NCBI RefSeq assembly: GCF_963678635.1
Contig: NC_087065.1
Coordinates: forward strand, 30,940,252 to 31,004,251
From: Symsagittifera roscoffensis
Taxonomy: Eukaryota; Xenacoelomorpha; Acoela; Convolutidae
DNA length: 64,000 bases
Direction of reading: 5' to 3'
Made by a program: the position numbers and the translations under genes
The notes under the pieces: model-generated
Seen by the model: only the letters and a program-made list of their open reading frames with translations
Databases searched by the model: none
What the model was told of the DNA's origin: nothing
Shown here: in pieces, positions 21,132-30,964 of the stretch
How positions within the stretch are numbered: the first letter of the stretch is position 1
How the letters are laid out: the number at the start of each line of letters is the position of its first letter

Positions 21132-21449
21132 TTGCCGTTCCGTGGCTCGGATGAGGAGTCAGCAGTGATTATGAACATATCGGATTTCTCTAATAGTGAT
21201 GACAAATTCATTGTCACATATGCCGTTATGGAGAGCGGGCGCGGGCGCGGACATGAAAGGCTCTGGAGCGGCACTATATCAGACTCCGACGGCCCCGACG
21301 ACACTATGCCAGAAAATTGGTCAATCGGGCGTGGGAGAACAGTGCCAATGAGTTCAGCGACGTCGGTCGGGAATCTGCAAGGCCGGGCCCGAGGTCGAGG
21401 CCGAAGAACTGCTGGCTCATCGCGACCTGATTTCGGTCCCTCGTTCTAA
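21132..21449 (+). CDS. RG-rich 3' exon of JmjC copy 2
   Basis: Homologous to 2630-3064 but with a shorter acidic part. Shows VMESGRGRGHERLWSG, SIGRGRTVP and ARGRGRRTAGSSRP, then a TAA at the matching position (GPSF versus GPSS). Conservation of the end in both copies supports real coding use. Confidence 0.5.
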   Translation: MPFRGSDEESAVIMNISDFSNSDDKFIVTYAVMESGRGRGHERLWSGTISDSDGPDDTMPENWSIGRGRTVPMSSATSVGNLQGRARGRGRRTAGSSRPDFGPSF

Positions 21450-22055
21450 AGGTTCAAAATCTCAAATTTCAAAACATATTACTAAATTATTTTGCGACTA
21501 GTTTGTTTGAAAACTGTTTTTTAGCGCAAATACCAGTCAGCTTTTCTCTCCCTCAGTACAGTCTATTTTGTCAGTACGAGTCACAAAGTTCAGTTATCGG
21601 TCTTCTAACGTTCGAAAATTCAGAATCTCAGACTAATTTTACTAAAAAATTTAATGACTAGTTGATTATTAGAAAACTGTTTTTAGTGCAAATGTAAGTC
21701 ACTACACTCTCTACCTCAGTACAGTCTATTTTATCAGTACGAGTCACAAAATTCTGTAGTCATCACTCAGCAAAGACTAGTAATTTCAGAATCTCAAGCT
21801 AAATTTTACCAAATTATTTTATGTCTAGGTGTTCGTTATAAACCTGTTTTTAAAGCAAATAACATCGGCTCCGTCTCTACTCCAGTATAGTCTATTTTAT
21901 CAATACGAGTCACACAGTTTAGTCTCATCAGTCATCTAAGATTCAAAATCTCAGAATCTCAAATTAACATTAATAAAATTATTTTATGACTAGTTCATTA
22001 AAACTGTTTTTAGTGCAAATGCCAGTCACTTCTTAATCTCAGTAGAGTCGTCAGT
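21450..22055. repeat. Four tandem copies of the dispersed monomer
   Basis: About 150-bp units with 'aaaatctca', 'tgactagtt', 'aaaactgttttt', 'gcaaat', 'cagtc' and 'cagtacgagtcac'. This is the inverted match of the monomers at 1047-1320 and 2425-2629. Here no minisatellite has expanded. Confidence 0.75.
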
Positions 22056-23259
22056 CAGTTATCCATCTTACCTATTTTTTTCGTCGATTATTTCTCAGGA
22101 TCTGTCTTATATCTCTTCTATTTAAACAATCTTCGAGTTTTTCTATTCAGGATCTGTCTCATTTCTCCACTTACAATTCCAGAGGAAACATTCGCAAATA
22201 AACCTCAGATAATGATTTACACTCAAAACGGGCCTATGGCGATCGAAAGGTGGTGGTCTTCTCCTCGTTCAAAAAATATAGAAACGTTTTTCCAATCCTA
22301 TTTTAACTCACTGTTTACCTCCTTTTTTTCTATAATTACGTCAGAATTTGCCCGCGCAAAAACAACTAACTGGGGTTCAATAGATTGCTTCTCTGATGAG
22401 AACCTCAAATCTACGGTGTAATTTTTTGTGTTTTGAACAAAACTCGCTACGGCTATGAGTTTTTGATGAAAGAGCTTGCACTTAGATTCAACATTTAAGT
22501 TCACGTTTCAGTGTGTCAGTATCAACAGTACAATTTTGTTCCGTCAATTAAAAACTGGCTCACCTAAGATGCCGAGAGTACCAAAATCCAATTCTACAAG
22601 CCGTCGTCTGCTGCGAGCTAAAACTGCCTTGCAAGACGGGCATCTTAAATCCAGAAGAGCTTACAATCATTCCAATTGCATTATTTTTCACTAAAAACGA
22701 GATAATACCTGGGAGATTGGTAAAAGCAGTGTCTGAGAAACTCATTCGGTTTAGGTAGATTTCGTGTTCTTTGACCGACGAAAAAATTATTTCCTTTCGA
22801 GTCTGCAGTTCGAAAGTATTACATCCTTCGTTTGTCCGGATAAAGATACTTCGCTTGACTCTGTGAAAGCTTTTTTAAAATACGCTTAAAAGTCAGAGCT
22901 TAAACACGTCAAACGATGTGGGTACAAAGTTGTGGAAACAGAAAATTGAATTCAATAAGAGAAGTAAACGCAATCTTTATCTGGAAAATATTTCACCTAA
23001 CAAACCAGAATAAGAATACCAGCAGTATGCAAAGGAACACATAGAGCCATTGAAACAACAGAGGCGCTTTTTCTGACCATATTTTGATCAAATTGCGGAT
23101 CAAATCCTGACCATATTTTCTTTTGACCATAATAACAATATTTGAAAACAATTATTACTCTTTTTTTTGTACTGTAATTTTTACCGCTTGTATAAGTTTT
23201 TCTTTTCAATTTTAAGAAAAAGAGGATTTTGTCATCCAGTTTTTAGAGGCTGTTTTAAA

Positions 23260-23463
23260 TCAGCTTTCAAAAAGCACAATCGAGCCGTCCTCTATCCCAA
23301 AAAAAAACATTGGAAACATCACCTCTAAAATACTGATTAGTGATGATGATTTCCGAACCATTTCAAACCCTGAACCATAAATTAATGCCATTCGATGACT
23401 GTTTTCCAATCTCAAAAAAATCATCCGATTATCGGGTGATCGATAAAGATTAGACATCCGCAT
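23260..23463 (-). CDS. Exon-like frame in repeat C
   Basis: Minus frame reads LYRSPDNRMIFLRLENSHRM then ALIYGSGFEMVRKSSSLISI. The B counterpart (about 16970-17150) has stops. Protein-like, but I recognise no family. It may be an upstream exon of the same minus-strand gene whose other exons lie in the repeat. Confidence 0.25.
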   Translation of the reverse strand: MRMSNLYRSPDNRMIFLRLENSHRMALIYGSGFEMVRKSSSLISILEVMFPMFFFGIEDGSIVLFES

Positions 23464-23935
23464 CTATTTAGTTAACGTATGTTTCAATGCTGATAATGGA
23501 TAAGTCCTTGCTTTTAAATTGCGCGTTGCTACAGATAATAATTCCACCTCTAGCTTTTAATTGTTCATTTGCAAGTTCAGTAATAAACAAAATTGCGGAA
23601 TCCAGTCACAATTTGCGGAATCCGCTTACACTTTGTAGATTCCACTTACAGTTGCGGAATCCAGAACAACTAGCTATAATTGCTTTTTGCGGAATCGACA
23701 ACAAAACAAATGTGCCGACAAAATTCACGTTACAGGTATTTGAACGCAGAATCCCCTGAAAATTTCTTTAGTGGAATCTACTTACAATTCGGAATATATT
23801 TAAAGACTTTCATCAGGAGTACAGGAACATACTGACACAAAATTGTGCGCCTATCCAGTGCACAGTTTGAACTCTTAATGCATTATGGGATTTGTACAAT
23901 TCCACTCAACAGAAGGAATTTTTTTTTATTCGTTA

Positions 23936-25925
23936 TCCTTTGCAAAACATTTCCCTCAAAATTTTCCAAAAGAAATGGTTTCCATGAAAAAAAAATATCA
24001 GCAAATCTGGTTACGATATATTCAGGCATTTTTCAAAAAACTTTACAAGGAACTAACAAACGTAACGAGATTGCAATAAATTAGAAAGATCCAAAAAGAT
24101 TGAATAGGATATTGCTTTTCAAAACTTGGAAAACTGAAACAGTTCGGTTTCTGTTTTTTTTAGCAGATTATTAACAGATGACGCTACACTGCAACCGATT
24201 ACTTACACATCTTCTTTAAATAACAAATATGATTGAGCTGAAATACTACATAGAAACCTGCTAGTTATTTGCCATTTAAACAAGCTTAAATACAAAACAT
24301 CTTAACCCAAATTGCCTTCATAAACAACTCCTATTATAAAAACATGTAATCATATGGTACAAACAAACGAAGCTGGCGTTCGTTAACCAATACGATCAAT
24401 TGAAACTATTCTTGCCGCTGAATTTAAAACTCAAGTAGATCTGAAAAATTGTTGTTGTGAATAAAAGCAAGGCCAACACCACAGCAATTGCAGATAAAGC
24501 ACACCGTGATTGCAAGTAAGATTTCTCCGATAGTTATTTTACCTAATTGCTTCAAAATCAAATTTGTTAATTCAGAAAAACTCGAGTTTTCTACTTTCAA
24601 AAAATCCTGTTAGTTCAAACCTGAGTTTTGCCCTATTTTAACTGAAAGCGATAAAAATGCTATTATAAAACCTTTACTCAGGTAACATCAGATAACAATT
24701 AAATAATTTGTCCCTGCCAAAAAGGCTTCAAGGCTTCCTGCAAATTCAGGTGTTTTGAATATTTGCTTCACAAATTCGAAAGAAACCTTTTCATTGTAAG
24801 AAATTTGTATTGGAACAGATTCTTTGAGAAGGAACGTTCTGCCGATAGCAAGTACACCGTTTGCTACAGAGGATCATATATGACTCTTTAACAGTGTCAG
24901 CATTGGGCTTGTTAATTGTGGGCTTGAAATCACTCCGGTAACTCTAGCAGCGTCCAAAACTTACTAACCGCTCAGTTTCACTCGAGCTTCAATTCTCAAA
25001 CGCACTGACAGCAAAAGTGAAAATTGTGTAACATTTTAACATCCAATGAATTGATTACATCTGACCGCAAAAATACAAAAAATTCCTTCTGAGTTCATCT
25101 GACAGCAAAAATAACTTATTTTTGCTGTCAGATGAACTCAGAGGGACTTTTAAGTAATTTTGCGGTCAGATGTATTCAATTCATTGAATGTTAAAATGTT
25201 ACACAATTTTCACTTTTGCTGTCAGTGCGTTTGAGAATTGAAGTTCGCGTGAAACTGAGCTGTTAGTAAGTTTTGGACGCTGCTAGAGTTACCGGAGTGA
25301 TTTCAAGCCCACAAATAACAATTCAATGCTGACACTCTGAAAGAGTCATTTATGATCATCTGTAGCAAACGGTGTATTTGCTATCGGTAGAACGTTCCTT
25401 CTCAAAGAATCTGTTCCATTCCAACTTTCTTATAATGAAAAGATTTCCTTCGAATTTCTGAAACAAATATTCAAATCACCTGAAAATGCAGGGAGCCTTG
25501 AAGCCATTTTGGCATAGATAAATTATTTTATTGTTATCTGATGCTACTTGAGTAAAGGTTTGGTTATAGCATTTTTATCGCTTTCAGTTAAAAAAGGGCA
25601 AAACTCAGGTTTGAACTAGCAAGATTTTTGGAAGTAGAAAAATTGAGTTTTTCTGAATTAAGATTGGAAAAGAGTAATGAACGCAAGTAGATAAAAAATA
25701 ACTGACTTTCTTGAAAAAATTTGAAGATTACTGCTTACTAAAAACTTTTTTTTTCAATTTTTTCATCAAGGTTATGATAATGTAAACTATTGAGTAATAT
25801 ATTTAGCGTCTCAATTGGCCTCATTAGTACCCGGCTAGACTTAATTATATGAAAATGAAAAACAAGCAAAAACATCTATATTTAAAACTTTTATCTATTT
25901 TTTTTCTTTCACCAAAAAATAACAG
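23936..25925. other. 2-kb insert in repeat C
   Basis: Absent from repeat B at the matching site (about 17610). Holds the long palindrome plus roughly 600 bp on the left and 250 bp on the right of AT-rich sequence with no coding signal. Could be a foldback-type transposon or a deletion in B. Confidence 0.6.
24568..25662. repeat. 1.1-kb imperfect palindrome (foldback-like)
   Basis: Arms of about 547 bp are centred on base 25115. The central 26 bp on each side (25089-25114 and 25116-25141) are perfectly complementary with a 1-nt spacer. Outward the arms stay complementary with scattered mismatches and small indels, to 'gttaattcagaaaaactc' on the left and its complement on the right. Weaker symmetry may continue to about 24530 and 25710. 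No coding capacity. Confidence 0.85.
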
Positions 25926-26258
25926 AGTTAAAATAAAAATCAATGCAAACATCCAGGACGTTGTACAGATACGCGCATTTTTTCAATCTATTGAGAATCA
26001 GTTTAATTGAAATCCGCTCTGTGTTTAATCAGCTTACAAATGCAGTTTTGAAAAGAGAAAAGGCCGCAACTAGTAAAAACAACCGTAAAAACCATCGTGT
26101 AGCAATTTAGTTTTGTTCACAAAAGAAACTTAAGCAAGAGCTCTCAAGTGAATCTGTCAGAATAATTGGACGGACATTTTCTGGGAGCATCTTTGAAAAA
26201 ACTGAACCGTCTTAAATAATGAAAATATCGTTCATCAACGCTTACCACGTTGAAGCAA

Positions 26259-26335
26259 CGATGAGCTATAACTGAGGTGGTAGAAATGCGTGTCTAAAAA
26301 ATTAAGATTACGGGTTCGAAATCACACGTGTTCGA
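26259..26335 (+). repeat. tRNA-like segment in repeat C
   Basis: A-box-like 'taactgaggtgg' (26269-26280) and B-box-like 'gggttcgaaatc' (26312-26323), matching the copy at 17956. Confidence 0.5.
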
Positions 26336-27011
26336 CAACTTACAAGGTGACTTCATAGAACTGCATAATAAAATGTTATCCTAGACTTCATTTCTCAGCG
26401 CCCCCTCAAAATGAAACACGGTCTCAAGATATGTTAATGTTCCGACCATTGAAAATGTGGAGGAACTTTGTATTCGGGTGTTTTTTCTTTTTGTTTTCCA
26501 CGCAAAAACAGGTACCACAAATAATCATCGAATAGGGCTGAGTGATGTATCATATTAAAGCCCTTTCAGTCATGATTCGAGCCACATTAGAAAGTTCCCA
26601 CAATTTTTTTTCTAGTGTCGAAAAACACCGCTTTGAAATTTTTGATTTTTCGTCTTCATTCGAGCGAATGAAGCGAGAGAGCAGGCTTACAATAGCTGAA
26701 TTATGCCTAATTTAAAATTCAGAGTTTTTTAGCTTCATTTTGAGAACCAAAAATTTCAAAAAAAAAAACAGTTCAGTCGTCAAACTTGGGTCTGAAATGC
26801 GGAAACATAGCCACTTAAGTTTTTTGAAAAAATCTCAACATTCCGATTTCCAAAAAAAAACATAGAAGCCTTAAAGCTCGTTCAATTTCAACAATTTGTG
26901 ATAGGCATTTTTTCGATAAAGCTAACCCAAATTGAGAAAACTGGATCAATAGGTAATTTTTTTATTTCGCTTGGAAATCTGATAATTAAATTCCACTTTC
27001 AAAACTAGAAG

Positions 27012-27642
27012 TCGACCTTTATATTTTCACTGTCTGAAAGGGGATTTTGTCTTCCTTTTAACAAAAGAAATCAACTGAACTTAGAAAGAAATCGAAAGTC
27101 AAACCGCGATGGAAGTAAACTTGAGCCTGAACAAATTTTAAGACTTTTTCTTTAAAAAATCATCGCGACTTCTGCAACGCTCATCAACTGAAAATTCAGA
27201 CCAAATTTTCTCTACGCTGAAATGATGGCTAAAAGGGCTTTAATAGGATCGCACTCTTGACCCTAGAAAACTTCTTTGTGGTAGTGAAAAGCGAGAGAAA
27301 AACATTACGCCATAGCTCCTTCCTTTGTGAAGTGGTTGTAACAAAAAAACGAAGAATCACTAGACTATAAAGAACATTCACAGATTAAAGGGCTGTCAAC
27401 AGCAGAGCTGAGTCTGTAAAGCCGTTCGAATAAAAACCTAATCCTTATTGATTTCCACTTGCTTTATCGACCAATATAAATATTTTCTAGTTAATTGTAA
27501 AACAAACAACGCCGAAAGTTTATATCTATTAGACAATAAAGGAGTTTTGAGTTAACTACTTCAGCTTTGTCTGCATCTGGTTGGTCTCGCAGCTGAGAAA
27601 GAAGGGGACCGCATTGAAGAGTTAGTGTATTGTTAATCGTCG
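27012..27642. other. Unassigned sequence downstream of the RPRD-like gene
   Basis: AT-rich, no convincing open frame. It lies 3' of the minus-strand RPRD-like gene and may include its 3' UTR. Confidence 0.35.
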
Positions 27643-29427
27643 TTAAACTTGGGTTAGATCAGATGTATTCGAAGAAAGTAGAGAATTGAGAGCAGCATGA
27701 ACATCTGCATTGATGTTTACCATGTGGTTCTCCGAATCACTCATTATATCTGCTTGTTTCAAATTAGGCGGGAGTGATATCGCATCGGTCGCAAAAGGGT
27801 TAACAGCTGACTGTATTGGCGGTGGGGTTAGGAAATTAATAGGGAATTGGGAGGGGTGAAAAGTTGAAGGTGGTGGAAAAGGAATTGGAGGCGCAGTTGG
27901 CATGATCGGTGAGTTGGATAGCGACTGCTTCCCTGCAATACCAGGCAAAATGAAAGCAGACATTGCCTGATTGATAAATGGGTTGACTGGCTGTGAAGGT
28001 GAGAGTAGAGCTTTTGGTAATTTGGGGATTGAGAACATCTGTTTAACTGGAGTCGTGCAATCCACTGCCTGGACCGCAGATGGACTTTTGCTCTTGAAAA
28101 ACGTATCCGTGTTGGCACATGCTACCGAGGAGATAACACAAGAAACTACGTCTTTCCGCTCCGGAATTTGCATTGCTGTCATAAATGTTTTTCGCATCGA
28201 CGAGAAGCCTTCGTTGCAAGATGACAATGGTGTCCCGTAACTTTCTATATCGTAAGCTACCATATCATCTCTCACGTCGCCTTTTGGAGTCACATCTATG
28301 GTCGAAGAATCGTTTGGTATAGTTATGCCTCGGGACAAAGGCGGAGGAGAGCACATTGCATCTATCCTAGGAGGTGAATATTCTTCTTCAGTCTCTGAAG
28401 AGTCGGATACAGATTCCATGTAAACATTCGAATCGTTTTTCGACGAAAAACCTTTAGTTTTATCGGTATTAAACACCATTGGGTATGAATATTGCGAGTT
28501 TAACATAGCTTTCTTAGCCTTTGCCCAAACTTGTAGCTTTAAAGGTGTGATTGATGATTTCGCGACAAACAATTTCAGCGCTTTTCTTTTTTGATATTGA
28601 TCTTTGAAATAAAAATCTGCTCTGCTCAAACATTTAATTGCGTAACTATCATATTTAATTTTTTTAGCCAATGTTTTAACAACTTGCTCCATGTTTTTTT
28701 CTGAGAGCTCAATTTGACATTTCATGTCATCAGCTGTTTTGAATAGTTGCTTAACCGTATCATTCGACGCTCCGTATGATGTTAATCGATCAATCAGGTT
28801 ACTGGCTGTAGTGATTCTGATATGTTGTTTTGTCAACTGCTTTTTACGTTTTGAGCATTTTTTTAACACAGCGGTGGTCGTTGGCAATTCGAAAAAGATA
28901 TCACGCAAAAATTTGACACCGTCCGCTTCGTCAGAAGACACTTTTTTGGGCATCGGCCTGACTTGCATAACTGGCTTGCTTATTAATTTTTTCCTTTTTT
29001 TCGATTTTGAATCAATCTCATATCTGTTGTAGCCAATTATTCCCCTCAAACCCGCGCAAAACTCTCGCCTGTAAACGCCGCGATCTTCCCAAATATCAAC
29101 AATATGTCCAAGGCTTGAACAGAGGGTGCTTTTACGACAGACAGAGAATGCTTGGTTGAGAACTTTGGCAAACTCAGTCACGAATTGTGGAATTTTGTGT
29201 CGCTTGGAATTTTGAATGACGTCATTAGCAACAAAGAGCATATTTAATCGTTTTTTGTCACTGATCGCGTCTCCGAAAGATTCGAGCCAGAGGGATACAA
29301 TTTCTGAACAGCTGCTGGCAGTACTGTTACTAAGTATCCATCGGGCAGCATTTTGTATCATATCTTGGCTATCATCTAGGCTATTGAATTTCTTTTTGAA
29401 CTTACTCTGTTCAATGTAGCTTTCCAT
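27643..29427 (-). CDS. RPRD-like protein with RNA polymerase II CTD-interacting domain
   Basis: 594 codons in one uninterrupted frame, the cleanest host-type gene here. I take ATG at 29427-29425 as the start, because upstream in-frame codons are not ATG and an acceptor-like tract (ctcttttttcaataaacag) sits just before it, suggesting a 5'-UTR intron. Residues about 8-125 form a CID: KKFNSLDDSQDMIQ, RWILSNS, ANDVIQNSKR (the hallmark of RPRD1/RPRD2/Rtt103) and IVDIWEDRGVY. The middle is Lys-rich and helical (dimerisation region in RPRD proteins). The C-terminal third is Ser/Pro-rich with PPIPFPPPSTF. Such proteins bind the phosphorylated RNA polymerase II tail in the nucleus and aid CTD dephosphorylation and termination. 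The length is between RPRD1 (about 320) and RPRD2 (about 1,460). No intron in the CDS; a retrocopy is possible. Confidence 0.8.
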   Translation of the reverse strand: MESYIEQSKFKKKFNSLDDSQDMIQNAARWILSNSTASSCSEIVSLWLESFGDAISDKKRLNMLFVANDVIQNSKRHKIPQFVTEFAKVLNQAFSVCRKSTLCSSLGHIVDIWEDRGVYRREFCAGLRGIIGYNRYEIDSKSKKRKKLISKPVMQVRPMPKKVSSDEADGVKFLRDIFFELPTTTAVLKKCSKRKKQLTKQHIRITTASNLIDRLTSYGASNDTVKQLFKTADDMKCQIELSEKNMEQVVKTLAKKIKYDSYAIKCLSRADFYFKDQYQKRKALKLFVAKSSITPLKLQVWAKAKKAMLNSQYSYPMVFNTDKTKGFSSKNDSNVYMESVSDSSETEEEYSPPRIDAMCSPPPLSRGITIPNDSSTIDVTPKGDVRDDMVAYDIESYGTPLSSCNEGFSSMRKTFMTAMQIPERKDVVSCVISSVACANTDTFFKSKSPSAVQAVDCTTPVKQMFSIPKLPKALLSPSQPVNPFINQAMSAFILPGIAGKQSLSNSPIMPTAPPIPFPPPSTFHPSQFPINFLTPPPIQSAVNPFATDAISLPPNLKQADIMSDSENHMVNINADVHAALNSLLSSNTSDLTQV

Positions 29428-29831
29428 AACTGACTGTTTATTGAAAAAAGAGATAACAAACAATCGCGTGAGCCTGTTTCAGCAAAAGAAACGATTATAC
29501 CAACCCTTGGAGATAAATGGCAGAAGCGAGCTCATACAATGCCTGAAAAACGGAATACAGTCGTCGAAAAAAAGTTGTAGGTAAGAAGCATAGTTTGTTC
29601 TTACCAAAGTACTTTAAGCTCTGAAAAATTGGGTCAGATAGGCCAAATTAATAAAAAAAAACTAAATTACAAAAGGGGCCCTTCCGTTTAGTTACGGTAA
29701 GTGCACAAGCTGGATAGGGCCATACCGGCGATATAAAAATGCATATATATCAGCAATGAAGTCATAAATCAGCATTAAATGCATCGTCATAATGTTAATT
29801 TATCTTAGCCGTCCTTCCTCTACAATAGCGC
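29428..29831. other. Sequence upstream of RPRD-like gene and 3' end of the RLE element
   Basis: Contains the presumed 5' UTR of the RPRD-like gene (acceptor-like 'aataaacag' before the ATG). At 29832-29895, just outside, 'cgtagcgatctgc' is repeated three times at the tail of the neighbouring retroelement frame. Confidence 0.35.
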
Positions 29832-30640
29832 TTATGGAGTTGTCGTAGCGATCTGCGTAGCGATCTGCACTTTGCGTAGCGATCTGCACCCCCTTATACA
29901 AAGTATAGAGCTCCTCAGGAGCGCGAAGCTTATTTTAGTTCTTATGTAGTTTATAGATTCTGGATAGCTTTCTTGTCTTTTTTCACTTAGTTTTTCGGCC
30001 AATCGCTGCATCGTCCGCGTGGCTGTTGGAGCAGCGCCACCGGTGCATCCAAAAATTAGCGGGCAGAAGCTACTCTGCTCTACGTTTAAAATCCTTTGCT
30101 GATATTTGGAGTTCTTCAGCGTTTCGTGGTATTTGTATGCATCCTTCTGCAGTTTTCGCGATGTTTTGGCATGGGGGTTGAAAATTTTCACATCAAAGAA
30201 AGCGCGGCTGAATCTTGAACCCCAGAGTCCGTTTGCCTTAATGTCAAGTCGTGCCTCATCTTCAGTTGTAGTTGAATTGTTGACAAAGCTTTCGCCTTGC
30301 AACGGCTGAAGTTTCGGCTCAATCTCGACGTCATGGCAAACCTCGTTCATGAGGTTGGCGAATGTGTCTGTGATTTCTTTGTGTCTTATGTGTGTGTAAC
30401 CACCCTTTGCACAGTGAAGCGCATGTGTCAAGTTAAAATCAGCACCACATGCACATGTGAGTGGGGTTTTGGTTGGTTACCATCCGTATCTTAAGTAAAT
30501 ACCATCTCTGAACTCTGATTTATTCAGGTTGAAGTTGTATCTGCTCAGTGGTAGAGCATTGAGCCAGTTAGAGGCTCCCTTTTCAGAGGCCAGGTCGATT
30601 GCGTATTTATGTGTTTCATTTAAGGAGTTAATGAGGTTTG
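29832..30640 (-). pseudogene. RLE-element C-terminus: CCHC knuckle and PD-(D/E)XK-type endonuclease
   Basis: Order: EFRDGIYLRYGW, then a TAA stop (30479-30477) where a sense codon is expected, a zinc knuckle CACGADFNLTHALHC, KGGYTHIRHKEI, VEIEPKLQPLQG, and the nuclease core ARLDIKANGLWG...RAFFDVKIFNPHA (D and DxK of the restriction-like fold). It ends in SFALLRSSILCIRGCRS followed by a repeat-rich tail. In such elements the nuclease nicks the target for reverse transcription. The single stop is the only break in this half. Confidence 0.7.
30628..30640. repeat. Target-site duplication of the Penelope-like element (left)
   Basis: 'ttaatgaggtttg' at 30628-30640 repeats exactly at 34631-34643, bracketing 30641-34630. 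Confidence 0.85.
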
Positions 30641-30810
30641 AAGAAATTTTTGCTAAAAAGTAAATTTCAAACGTTTTCGCAACTATGTGCATCGTCAGGA
30701 TTTTTACAATAAACTACTCTAAATGACGATAAAACATCAATTTACAAATGTTATTTACAATAAATCACATACAATTTGGTTCTAAACCATCATGATAAAA
30801 AATTAGCCAA
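30641..30810 (-). repeat. PLE terminal repeat (3' copy)
   Basis: About 170 bp nearly identical to 34461-34630, from 'aatttttgctaaaaag' through 'ccatcatgataaaa' to 'tagccaa'. Confidence 0.85.
30660..30707 (-). ncRNA. Hammerhead-like ribozyme motif, 3' PLE repeat
   Basis: On the minus strand: stem I strand GTAAA, then C plus core CTGACGA (30698-30692), an extra T, stem II GCA/TGC closing a CATAGT loop, core GAAA (30678-30675), a very short stem III (around AACGTT), then TT before G at the expected cleavage position (30669/30668), and TTTAC closing stem I. The layout is that of the short type-I-like hammerheads known in Penelope-like elements. The T between A9 and stem II is a deviation. Confidence 0.6.
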
Positions 30811-30964
30811 TCACAGTTGACCTCTAAATTACTATTAAGATTAAAATACTTTTAACCTCTAAAATTAATTAAACATTTTAAAATTAATTTGTCTGGAAGT
30901 TTCTGAGTCATAATTTCGATTTAGACATGTACGTTTTGAATAAAAAACCAAAAATATTTTGGGA

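Larger units (their letters stand above)
18699..21449 (+). pseudogene. JmjC-domain demethylase-like gene, copy 2 (inverted relative to copy 1)
   Basis: Plus-strand counterpart of 2630-6470. Pieces in order: LAPIDNGELRERLSQ|GTAAGT (about 18957-19003); VDVVSWIQSDWFIG (19110-19155) with a TAA just after; ADVQILFRSMPP through TPFHYDFSG (19310-19500) with the HxD motif intact as His-Tyr-Asp (19463-19471); the second JmjC exon after a good ccttttag acceptor, reading GCKTFYWMAPSVN and VMPAGMIHMVET (19584-19822); a helical exon near 20010-20105; and the RG-rich 3' exon (21132-21449). In-frame stops follow DWFIG, KESS and VNFI. Ligands are better preserved than in copy 1, but the frame is still broken, so it is probably a pseudogene. 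Confidence 0.6.
22056..27011. repeat. Repeat unit C (interrupted by 2-kb insert)
   Basis: 22056-23935 and 25926-27011 together match repeat B from about 15741 to 18698. Junctions are at 'cgttatcctt' (left) and 'ataacagagttaaaat' (right). Minus-strand exon-like frames at 22298-22504 and 22560-22880 match those of A and B. Confidence 0.85.
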
